NCBI GenBank assembly: GCA_002311745.1
Contig: DBZL01000021.1
Span: forward strand, 1-42,418
Direction of reading: 5' to 3'
DNA from: Phycisphaerales bacterium UBA1161
Lineage (GTDB): Bacteria; Planctomycetota; Phycisphaerae; Tepidisphaerales; Tepidisphaeraceae
DNA length: 42,418 bases
Shown here: positions 8,234 to 15,047 of the stretch, one piece after another
Numbering within the stretch: position 1 is the stretch's first letter
Layout: each line of letters begins with the position of its first letter
Position numbers and translations under genes: made by a program
Notes under the pieces: generated by a model
The model's input: the letters and a program-made list of their open reading frames with translations, nothing else
Database searches by the model: none
What the model was told of the DNA's origin: nothing

Positions 8234-9478
8234 TCAATGGGGCATGGGGAACGCCTTGCAGAACTCGGCCACCTCGCCGCGGATGCGGGAAAGCGCCTGC
8301 GGATCATCCTTGGCCAGGATGGCGCGGTCTAGAAAATCGGCGACCTTGGCGATGTCGTTTTCCTTCAGGCCGCGCGTGGTCAGCGCCGGCGTGCCCAGGC
8401 GCAGGCCGCTGGTGACCTTCGGCGGACGCGGATCGAAGGGAATGCCGTTCTTGTTGGCGATGATCCCCGCGGCTTCCAGGGCCTTTTCGGCATCCGCGCC
8501 GGTCAGCGATTCCTGCCGCGCCCGCAGATCCACCAGCATCAGGTGATTGTCCGTCCCGCCGCTGGTCAGGCGATAGCCGCGCTGCTGCAGCGCCGCGGCC
8601 AGGGCCTTGGCGTTTTTGACGATCTGGGCGCAGTAGGTTTTGAACTCAGGTTTGAGCGCCTCGCCGAACGCGACCGCCTTGGCGGCGATGATGTGCATCA
8701 GCGGCCCGCCCTGACTGCCGGGGAACACGCTGCGGTTGATCGCCTTGGCCATCTCCTCGTCATCGGTCAGGATCAGCCCGCCGCGCGGGCCACGCAGGGT
8801 CTTGTGCGTCGTGGTGGTCACGACGTGCGCATGCGGAAACGGCGAGGGATGCACCCCGGTGGCCACTAATCCCGCGATGTGGGCGATGTCCGCCATCAGC
8901 AGCGCCCCCACCTCATCGGCGATCTGGCGGAACTGGGCGAAGTCGATGATGCGCGGATAGGCGCTGTACCCGCAGAGGATCATCTTGGGCCGAAGCTCCT
9001 TGGCCTTGGCGCGGACGGAGTCGAAGTCGATCTGCTCGGTCTTGGGATCCAGCTCGTAATGAGCCGGCTTGTAGAAAACCGCCGACGTATTGAGCTTCAT
9101 CCCGTGGCTGAGGTGCCCGCCGCTGGCCAGGTTCAGCGAGATGAACTGATCCCCGGGCTTCATCATGGCCATGAACGCGGCGAGGTTGGCGTTGGCGCCG
9201 CTGTGCGGCTGCACGTTGGCGAACCGGCAGGAAAAGAGCTGCTTGGCCCGTTCGATCGCCAGAGTCTCGATCTGATCGTAGAACCCGCACCCGCCGTAAT
9301 AGCGAGCCGCGGGATACCCTTCGGCGTACTTGTTGGTCAGCACGCTGCCGGCCGCCTCCATGACCGCGGCGGACACGTGGTTTTCGCTGGCGATCAATTC
9401 CAACGTGGACGCCTGCCGCTGGGCTTCCTGGCGGATCAATTCGGCAATCTGCGGATCGGTTTGTGCGAGTCGGCTCAT
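8234..9478 (-). CDS. glyA: Serine hydroxymethyltransferase
   Basis: A 414-residue PLP enzyme interconverting serine and glycine with tetrahydrofolate, the main one-carbon source. Visible landmarks are [11 protein letters not shown], the [14 protein letters not shown] loop, [14 protein letters not shown] and the PLP-lysine motif [16 protein letters not shown] (Lys about 226). The start at 9478 gives the usual N-terminus; a frame extension to 9508 looks non-coding. A TACAAT box at 9487-9492 would place the transcript start almost at the ATG, so the message may be nearly leaderless. Confidence 0.95.
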   Translation of the reverse strand: MSRLAQTDPQIAELIRQEAQRQASTLELIASENHVSAAVMEAAGSVLTNKYAEGYPAARYYGGCGFYDQIETLAIERAKQLFSCRFANVQPHSGANANLAAFMAMMKPGDQFISLNLASGGHLSHGMKLNTSAVFYKPAHYELDPKTEQIDFDSVRAKAKELRPKMILCGYSAYPRIIDFAQFRQIADEVGALLMADIAHIAGLVATGVHPSPFPHAHVVTTTTHKTLRGPRGGLILTDDEEMAKAINRSVFPGSQGGPLMHIIAAKAVAFGEALKPEFKTYCAQIVKNAKALAAALQQRGYRLTSGGTDNHLMLVDLRARQESLTGADAEKALEAAGIIANKNGIPFDPRPPKVTSGLRLGTPALTTRGLKENDIAKVADFLDRAILAKDDPQALSRIRGEVAEFCKAFPMPH

Positions 9479-9486
9479 GACGGCAG

Positions 9487-9492
9487 ATTGTA
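9487..9492 (-). promoter_or_regulatory. Candidate -10 box of glyA
   Basis: TACAAT on the minus strand, 9 bases upstream of the glyA ATG, with only a poor -35 (TTTTCC about 18 bases further). If used, glyA mRNA would have a leader of a few bases or none. Confidence 0.4.
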
Positions 9493-9512
9493 GCGGCCCA
9501 GTCGCCAAAGGG

Positions 9513-9536
9513 AAAAAGGCCCCTCACTGCTGGCCT
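9513..9536 (-). terminator. Intrinsic terminator after the antiporter-uspA operon
   Basis: On the minus strand AGGCC and GGCCT form a 5-bp stem with a 10-base loop, directly followed by TTTTT. It begins 11 bases after the uspA stop at 9547. Confidence 0.6.
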
Positions 9537-9546
9537 ATGCTGCGGT

Positions 9547-9963
9547 TTACCGAACGATGAGGACGGAGCACGGGGCATAGCTCAGCACCCGTTTGGACAC
9601 CGAGCCGAGGAGCCACTCGCGTACGCGGCTTCCGCCGCGGTGGCCCATCACGATCAGGTCCGCCTTGCACTGGGCAGCGTAGTGGACAATTTGCTCGGCG
9701 GCATGGCCGACCATGACGCGAGTCTCCACCGTGACGCCTGCGGATTGGGCGTCGGCCCGCATGCGCTTGAAGTCTTTCTCGTAGTGTTCCTTGGCCAACT
9801 CCAACATGGCGGAGCTTTCCACCATGGCCGCGGGTTCGGGCAACTGGGCAACGGACAGCACGCTGAGGTTGGCATGCAACTGCTTTGCCATATCCAGCGC
9901 CGCCAGAAATGCATGGGCCGACGCTTTTGAGGCGTCGTAGGCAACAAGAATTGATTTGAACAT
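9547..9963 (-). CDS. Universal stress protein UspA-family
   Basis: A 138-residue single Usp domain. It starts with MFKSILVAYDASKASAHAF and ends with the ATP-binding motif G-H-R-G-G-x9-G-S (GHRGGSRVREWLLGSVS) and the strand CSVLIVR. It therefore belongs to the nucleotide-binding subgroup. It starts 9 bases after the stop of the CPA2 antiporter gene, so it is the second gene of that operon and is probably under the fluoride riboswitch at 11256-11330. Usp genes are, as I recall, among those reported near fluoride riboswitches. Confidence 0.9.
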   Translation of the reverse strand: MFKSILVAYDASKASAHAFLAALDMAKQLHANLSVLSVAQLPEPAAMVESSAMLELAKEHYEKDFKRMRADAQSAGVTVETRVMVGHAAEQIVHYAAQCKADLIVMGHRGGSRVREWLLGSVSKRVLSYAPCSVLIVR

Positions 9964-9972
9964 GTCAGCTCC

Positions 9973-11187
9973 CTATTTGGCAACCGCAACCGGCTCGGGG
10001 GCGGGTGCGGCCTCGCCCGGCGTTCGATCGTCGGTCCTGCGCGGCAGCAAATAGCGCGGCAGGAAGAATGCGTTGGCAATGATCGTGGGGATCACGGCGC
10101 TGGCAATCACCGTCGCCACCAAGTGCGAATACTGCGCCTGCGTGATGAGCTTGTGGTTCAGCCCAAACAGCGCGGAAATCGTTCCGAAGGTCAGACCCGT
10201 GGACATGAGCATCGTCGTGTATAGCCCCTCTTGCTTCACGTAGCCGAAGATCCTCGTGATGGGGTAGACGCCGACATATTTCGACCCCATCTTACCCGCC
10301 AGCAGAGCAATGAAAACCAGGGGAGCAGCCATCAGGGCCGGCACCGAAACGAGCGCGCCGGCACGGATGAAATAAAACGGCGTCAGCAGTCCAAACGTCA
10401 ACGTGCGCAGCCTCCGCACCAGCACGTGGTCCTTGCCAACTATTCCGGCCAGCACCATGCCGATCAGGTACGCCGGCAGCACCGCCTCACTGTCCGCCCA
10501 CGCCGCCAAGGCGCCCATTCCAAACAGCAGAAGTAATAGGTATTTCGCCTCCAGTTCGCTGGGGCGATTGCCATACCATCGAAAGAATCGCGGCGTCAGC
10601 CAGAAAATCAGGGGGAAAACCACCAGGCAGCCGACCACGAACGACAGTGTGCGCACCGTGAAGGGAGCGAAGATCAACCCCAGGAATATGACCGTGCCCA
10701 GGTCATTGATGAAACAGGCAGCGAGAATGGCCTTGCCGAAATCGGTCTTGTTCAATCCCAACTCCAGCATCACGGCATAGACAACGGCCACCGAGGTGGT
10801 TGACAGGGCGATGCCACAGAGCCAACTCGACTGCGACGACCAATGCAATGCGTATCGCGCAACGGCTGCACAGCCGAAGAACGGCGCGAAAAATGCGATG
10901 AGGCCAACGGCCGTCGCTTCCTTCCACTTGGCGCGGAAGACTTTCGGGTCCAGTTCCGCGCCGGCCAGGAACGTGAGCACGATGGCTCCGGTGCCGGCGA
11001 GAAACTTGATCCACGACTCATCCGCCCCGAGGGCCATAGTGCCCGCCACCGCGCCGAGGACCAGTTGCGCCACGATGCCCACCACAATTTCGGATAACGC
11101 CGTCGCGATGCGCAGCCAGATCGAAAGCAGCGTGGCCACCAGGGCCAGACCCAGCCACAAAGATGCTTGCGCCCACACGTGTGTCAT
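9973..11187 (-). CDS. CPA2-family cation/proton antiporter
   Basis: A 404-residue integral membrane protein with about 11-12 hydrophobic helices. It has the FLAGAELD signature of Kef/NhaS3-type antiporters near residues 73-80 and the paired N-D of the ion site in ACFINDLGTV (N161, D162). There is no RCK/TrkA-N domain, so it is the short form; the C-terminal tail is Pro/Ala-rich. The ATG at 11187 is preceded by GAGGAGG. A fluoride riboswitch and an intrinsic terminator lie in its leader, so it probably helps cells cope with fluoride, either by exporting it or by restoring pH and ion balance. Direct fluoride transport is not shown. Confidence 0.88.
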   Translation of the reverse strand: MTHVWAQASLWLGLALVATLLSIWLRIATALSEIVVGIVAQLVLGAVAGTMALGADESWIKFLAGTGAIVLTFLAGAELDPKVFRAKWKEATAVGLIAFFAPFFGCAAVARYALHWSSQSSWLCGIALSTTSVAVVYAVMLELGLNKTDFGKAILAACFINDLGTVIFLGLIFAPFTVRTLSFVVGCLVVFPLIFWLTPRFFRWYGNRPSELEAKYLLLLLFGMGALAAWADSEAVLPAYLIGMVLAGIVGKDHVLVRRLRTLTFGLLTPFYFIRAGALVSVPALMAAPLVFIALLAGKMGSKYVGVYPITRIFGYVKQEGLYTTMLMSTGLTFGTISALFGLNHKLITQAQYSHLVATVIASAVIPTIIANAFFLPRYLLPRRTDDRTPGEAAPAPEPVAVAK

Positions 11188-11214
11188 ACAGCCTCCTCGG
11201 CTCCAACGGCCAAC

Positions 11215-11238
11215 AAAAAACCTCGCCAGCAGGCGAGG
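11215..11238 (-). terminator. Riboswitch-controlled intrinsic terminator in the antiporter leader
   Basis: On the minus strand CCTCGCC, loop TGCT and GGCGAGG are followed directly by TTTTTT. It lies between the fluoride aptamer and the antiporter ribosome-binding site and so fits a transcription-attenuation platform. Confidence 0.85.
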
Positions 11239-11255
11239 TATTTGATGTCCAAGCT

Positions 11256-11330
11256 ACTCCCGCCTGCGGGCATCCGCGGCAGGAGTCATTAGCCGATGAG
11301 GCGGTTACGCGGGGGACTCCATCCCCAGAT
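11256..11330 (-). promoter_or_regulatory. Fluoride (crcB-type) riboswitch 1, antiporter-uspA operon
   Basis: The minus strand reads GGGGATGGAGTCCCCC, then a linker with AACCGCC, a short hairpin closing with GGC, then TAATGACTCCT. This matches the fluoride aptamer layout: a GGGG/CCCC stem whose loop GGAGT forms a pseudoknot with ACTCC, a second short stem, and the conserved UAAUGA joint. The 3' strand ACTCCTGCC can instead pair with GGCGGGAGT (11264-11256), giving a competing hairpin. When fluoride holds the aptamer, the released GGCGGG could pair with CTCGCC of the downstream terminator. That antiterminator is my inference. Confidence 0.88.
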
Positions 11331-11338
11331 TTACCACG

Positions 11339-11366
11339 ATTTTAAGCGGGCGCGGTCACCAGTCAA
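11339..11366 (-). promoter_or_regulatory. Promoter of the fluoride riboswitch 1 transcript
   Basis: Minus strand TTGACT (11366-11361), 16 bases, TAAAAT (11344-11339). Transcription would begin at about 11332, right at the 5' edge of the aptamer. This spacing supports both the promoter and the riboswitch. Confidence 0.65.
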
Positions 11367-11413
11367 GTTGCCCGCCTCCGAACCCCAGTTTGATTTTGCC
11401 CGCAACCCTTTCA

Positions 11414-11443
11414 TTGGAAACCGAGCCATCGGCCGATTAAGAT
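11414..11443 (+). promoter_or_regulatory. Candidate promoter of the fluoride riboswitch 2 transcript
   Basis: TTGGAA (11414-11419), 18 bases, TAAGAT (11438-11443) places a start near 11450, about a dozen bases before the aptamer. TAGGAT at 11444-11449 is an alternative -10. The match is weaker than for the divergent promoter. Confidence 0.4.
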
Positions 11444-11461
11444 TAGGATGGATAAACCTTA

Positions 11462-11537
11462 GGCGGTGGAGTCCGCCGCAACCGCTCTCCTTAACTAAGA
11501 GCCAATGACTCCTACCGGACCGGCGGTCCGCGAGGAG
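11462..11537 (+). promoter_or_regulatory. Fluoride (crcB-type) riboswitch 2, dynamin-like gene
   Basis: The plus strand reads GGCGGTGGAGTCCGCC, then GCAACC, a GCTCT/AGAGC hairpin, then CAATGACTCCTACC. The loop GGAGT pairs with ACTCC exactly as in riboswitch 1. Two joint positions differ from the usual form (A to G after GGCG, and U to C before AATGA). By my alignment to the Thermotoga petrophila aptamer these are A6 and U38, which form a long-range pair, so the change is compensatory. CTCCT (11509-11513) can alternatively pair with AGGAG (11533-11537) around an inner CGGACC/GGTCCG stem, which would disrupt the aptamer. Confidence 0.8.
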
Positions 11538-11549
11538 GCTGAATCGCAA

Positions 11550-11589
11550 CGCCCTGGCGGGTCCGTAGGCCCATCAGGGCGCTTTTGTT
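11550..11589 (+). terminator. Riboswitch-controlled intrinsic terminator in the dynamin leader
   Basis: CGCCCTG (11550-11556) pairs with CAGGGCG (11575-11581), with an inner GGGTC/GGCCC helix, followed by CTTTTGTT. It lies after the aptamer and about 70 bases before the chosen start codon, matching the layout of the divergent leader. Confidence 0.75.
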
Positions 11590-11657
11590 GGCACGAGCCC
11601 CGGACGCCCAAACGCCCGGCGCGGCCGGCCCCGGCGCAACGGCGTAGTGAGGCGGAA

Positions 11658-13442
11658 ATGACCTGTGCCCAGACCAAAGCCGCGGAAAGTTTGTCGCCGA
11701 TTCTCGACGAGACGATCAAGCAAGTGGTGAGTCTCGGCCCAGCCTACGAAGCGGACGCCGCGAAGCTCACCGAATTGAAGGACCGTCTTGCCTCCGGCCG
11801 ATTCCACTTGGCGGTTCTGGGCCAGTTCAAACGTGGAAAGAGCACGCTGCTTAATGCGCTGCTCGGCCAGAACGTGCTTCCCACGGCGGTTGTGCCGCTC
11901 ACGGCGGTTCCGACGTGGATAGGTTTTGGTCACACGCTGCGAGCGCGAGTCGAGTTCAGCAGTGCAGCCACCGCCGAGGAATGCGCAACGACCGATCCGG
12001 CAGAGCTTTGCCAATTTCTGACGAAGTTTGTGACCGAATCGGGCAACCCGCATAACCGCCTTGAAGTTGCCAGGGTCGAAGTGTTTCATCCGGCGGAGAT
12101 TCTTAAACACGGCGTGGTATTCATCGACACGCCCGGCATCGGATCGACGCTCCGGCACAACACCGAAACGACGCTGCATTTTCTTCCGCAGTGCGATGCG
12201 GCTTTGTTTCTTGTTTCGGCCGACCCGCCCCTCACGGAAACGGAAGTGGAGTTTCTCAAGCAGGTGTGTCCGCGCGTCAGCCGCCTGTTCTTCGTATTGA
12301 ACAAGGTGGATTACCTGGATGCTTCGGAGGTTGCCGAGGCGGTTGATTTCTTCCGCACAGTGCTCGTCGAACAGGCGGGGATCAACGCGGAAGCTCCAAT
12401 CTTTCCACTCTCGGCCAAGAGCGGACTACAAGCCAAAGCCAGCGGAGACGCGAACCTTTGGACCAACAGCGGAATGGCCCAGGTCGAACAACATCTGATG
12501 CACTTCCTGGCCAAGGAAAAAACGCGGTCGCTGCGCGAGGCGGTCCGTCGCAAAGCCGCCGACATCGTCGCCGACCTTATCATGCGGCTGCGCCTTACCT
12601 TGCGTTCTCTGGAGCTTCCGTTGGAAGATTTGCAGTCTCGGCTGGAAATCTTCGACCGCGAGCTGGTGGAGCTGGGGCGCGAGCAGGTGGCCGCCCACGA
12701 CCTGCTCGCCGGCGACAGCCGACGGGCACATGAACTGCTGGAGCACGAGTACGAGCAGCTTTGTCAGCGAGGCATGGTCCGTCTCAATGCGGCCCTCGAT
12801 GCGGCGCTGTCCGCCTTCGATTCGCAGCCGCCCAATGAAGAGGCCCTGCAACAACGGTTGCTGGCCGAGATACCGGACTTGTTTGACGTGGAATTCAAGA
12901 GCGCCATCCGTCTCTTTGACAAGCGGCTCGCGGAAGTGCTTGGCCCCCACGAAGAGCGAAGCGATCAATTGATCGAGTCGATCCGCAAAACCGCCGCCGA
13001 CTTGTTCGATGTGCCGTACCAACCCATCGACCACTCTCTAACGTTTGAAACGACGCGCGAGCCGTATTGGCTAACGTACCATTGGGAGCAAACCTTCGGT
13101 CCCATTTCACCCGGCACGATCGACCGATTCATGCCGAGCGGCCTTCGGCGGCGGCGAATCGAGCGGAGATTCCGAAACAAGGTCGAAGTGCTCGTGCTTT
13201 ACAACGCGGGAAAGCTGCGTGAAAAATTCTACAACCAGATCGACGCGACGTTCCGAAGGTTCCGTCGTTCGCTGGACCAGCGGCTGACCGCCGCCGTCGC
13301 CGCGACGCACGGGGCCGCCCAGGCGGCGCTGAAGAAGCGAGAGACTCATGCCGGCGCCGTCGCCGCCGACCTGCGCAGCCTTCAGGTGACGCTCGGAACT
13401 CTGGCGGGGATCGCGACGCGGCTGGGCAACGTCGGTCCTTGA
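11658..13442 (+). CDS. Dynamin-like GTPase
   Basis: A 594-residue protein with a complete dynamin-type G domain: P-loop GQFKRGKS (residues 55-62), DTPG (157-160), NKVD (215-218) and a switch-I threonine within PTAVVPLTAVPT. The rest is helical and Glu/Arg-rich, as in bacterial dynamin-like proteins that bend, fuse or repair membranes. I see no confident transmembrane segment, although the C-terminus has a mildly hydrophobic helix. The start at 11658 is chosen because GAGG stands 5 bases upstream. A longer frame begins at 11505, but that is inside the riboswitch aptamer. Its fluoride-riboswitch leader suggests induction by fluoride; a role in membrane repair would be inference. Confidence 0.85.
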   Translation: MTCAQTKAAESLSPILDETIKQVVSLGPAYEADAAKLTELKDRLASGRFHLAVLGQFKRGKSTLLNALLGQNVLPTAVVPLTAVPTWIGFGHTLRARVEFSSAATAEECATTDPAELCQFLTKFVTESGNPHNRLEVARVEVFHPAEILKHGVVFIDTPGIGSTLRHNTETTLHFLPQCDAALFLVSADPPLTETEVEFLKQVCPRVSRLFFVLNKVDYLDASEVAEAVDFFRTVLVEQAGINAEAPIFPLSAKSGLQAKASGDANLWTNSGMAQVEQHLMHFLAKEKTRSLREAVRRKAADIVADLIMRLRLTLRSLELPLEDLQSRLEIFDRELVELGREQVAAHDLLAGDSRRAHELLEHEYEQLCQRGMVRLNAALDAALSAFDSQPPNEEALQQRLLAEIPDLFDVEFKSAIRLFDKRLAEVLGPHEERSDQLIESIRKTAADLFDVPYQPIDHSLTFETTREPYWLTYHWEQTFGPISPGTIDRFMPSGLRRRRIERRFRNKVEVLVLYNAGKLREKFYNQIDATFRRFRRSLDQRLTAAVAATHGAAQAALKKRETHAGAVAADLRSLQVTLGTLAGIATRLGNVGP

Positions 13443-13488
13443 TATTCGCGGGTGAATCCAACGGCCACGCCCTGCCGCCCCGGCGCAG

Positions 13489-14577
13489 CTAGGCGATCCA
13501 CGTCTCCTTGTCCTTGATGATGGCCTGGGGCGGCAGCGCGGGCGTGAGCGTGGTCAATCCGGGCATTTTTTTGACGGCGGTGCCGATGGCCATGAATTCC
13601 AGCAGGCTGCCGTGCTCGTGGATGTGCGTCTTGACTCCGACGACGTCGTCGGCCCCGATGGCCTGCGCTTCGGAACGAATCAGGCCGATGGCGTGCTCGC
13701 GGGCGTCGTAGATCAAGCTGCTCAGTTCGCCGATTTCGCCGCGGGAGAAACTCTTGAACATCGACTTCACGCCCCCGACCAGCCCCAGCGAATACACCGC
13801 CGTGCCCAGCAGCAACTTCAGGGGCATGTAGCCGATGTGAACCAGGTTCCACAGTTCCTCGTTGGTCAGATCGCTGGTGAGCGGCGCCGCGTCGGGGCCG
13901 GCGGGCAGTTGCGGATGGCGGCTGGCCGTGCCGAGCATCATCATTTCATTGACGCCGCCGAATTGCATCGTGCGCGTCTCGATCCCGATCACGGCGTTGG
14001 CGCCGCAGCGCATCGCCTGCTCGCCAATGCGCTGCAGGGCCAGGTGCCGCGTCACATTGAACACGTCGCTGAATTCCTCGATTTCCCCACGCGCCATCGC
14101 CTTGAGCCCGCCGAGCAATCCGCCGCCGACGCCCACCGAGTACGCCACGTTGCCGAAGACGAATTGGATCGGTTCGAATCCGGCGTCGAGTTGGCAGTAC
14201 AGCTCCTGCCCGTCAGCGCTGGTGGAGAACGTCAGGGTTTCAGGCTGATCCGGATGGCGGTGGACGCACGAACCGACGGACAGAAATTCCGTGTTGCCCT
14301 GCAAATGGCGCAGTTCGCTGGTGACGCCGGTGATGCCGACCCCGCCACGTTGCGAGGCTTCGGAGGCCATGCGTTTGAACGCTTCGGTGCGGCCTTCGAG
14401 GATGACCTGGGTGATCTGCGGCACTTCGCCGCCGACCAGCCCGCGGAACCCCGCCGCCAGGCTGCCGATCAGACCCATGGAAAAGACGCTGTTGCCCAAT
14501 ACCAGTTCGCCGGGCCGCAGACCCTTGAGGGCCAGGCAGTAGATTTCATTGCCCGATAGCCCGGTCATCACGGACAT
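13489..14577 (-). CDS. Protein with three tandem YbjQ/UPF0145-like domains
   Basis: A 362-residue protein made of three copies of one domain, at about residues 10-106, 123-220 and 239-337. Each copy has a strand ending in G-N/T-x-V/A-x-S-x-G, a Gly-rich turn, R/G-G-E-I/V, a helix with R-x-x-A, and a strand containing G-A-N-A-V-I-G-I or GADDVVGVK. This is the YbjQ (UPF0145, DUF74) pattern, normally one domain per chain assembling as a pentamer. The family has been called a putative heavy-metal-binding domain, but function is not established. The third copy keeps the consensus best. There is no signal peptide. The gene is convergent with the dynamin gene. Confidence 0.8.
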   Translation of the reverse strand: MSVMTGLSGNEIYCLALKGLRPGELVLGNSVFSMGLIGSLAAGFRGLVGGEVPQITQVILEGRTEAFKRMASEASQRGGVGITGVTSELRHLQGNTEFLSVGSCVHRHPDQPETLTFSTSADGQELYCQLDAGFEPIQFVFGNVAYSVGVGGGLLGGLKAMARGEIEEFSDVFNVTRHLALQRIGEQAMRCGANAVIGIETRTMQFGGVNEMMMLGTASRHPQLPAGPDAAPLTSDLTNEELWNLVHIGYMPLKLLLGTAVYSLGLVGGVKSMFKSFSRGEIGELSSLIYDAREHAIGLIRSEAQAIGADDVVGVKTHIHEHGSLLEFMAIGTAVKKMPGLTTLTPALPPQAIIKDKETWIA

Positions 14578-14726
14578 GGCTCACCGCTTTTCATGGCCGC
14601 AACGTGCGACGCTGTCGCCAGCGGCGCTCCTTTTTCGTGTCCAGCGCGTGCGCTGGTAGTTTACCCACCCTGGCAGCACTTCAGGAAACGTCCACATTAT
14701 AGGGTCCTTTTTCGGGAGGAACGATC

Positions 14727-15041
14727 ATGTCCGACGACGTTGGCGAGTTCCTGGCGTTCCGCAAAATGATTACGCCCCTCATCATCCAGATCATCTTCTG
14801 GATTGGGGTGGTCGGGTGCGTTATAGAGGCGATTAATTTCTTCACGTACGGCGGGTCAGCGGTGATTTTCGGGCTCTTCGTGCTGATCGTCGGCCCCCTG
14901 GTGGTGCGCATTTACTGCGAGTTGTTGATCGTGATCTTCCGGATCTATTCGGAACTGGTGGCGATCCGCACCGGCGCTCACCCGGAGCATGGCGGGGCGC
15001 CGGGATTCCCGGTGAACGTGCCGCCGCCGCCGCAACACTGA
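14727..15041 (+). CDS. DUF4282-family membrane protein
   Basis: A 104-residue protein with two transmembrane helices (about 18-38 and 45-70). It starts with the FRKMITPLIIQIIFW motif characteristic of DUF4282. The C-terminal tail is Pro-rich and probably cytoplasmic. The function is unknown. A clear GGGAGGA ribosome site lies ahead of the ATG. It is divergent from the YbjQ-repeat gene across 149 bases and convergent with ugd, with stops 6 bases apart. Confidence 0.8.
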   Translation: MSDDVGEFLAFRKMITPLIIQIIFWIGVVGCVIEAINFFTYGGSAVIFGLFVLIVGPLVVRIYCELLIVIFRIYSELVAIRTGAHPEHGGAPGFPVNVPPPPQH

Positions 15042-15047
15042 GCGGCT

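Noticed and set aside
11505..11657. 51-residue N-terminal extension of the dynamin-like GTPase
   Set aside because: Its ATG lies inside the fluoride aptamer and the extension has no family similarity; ATG 11658 has a proper ribosome site.
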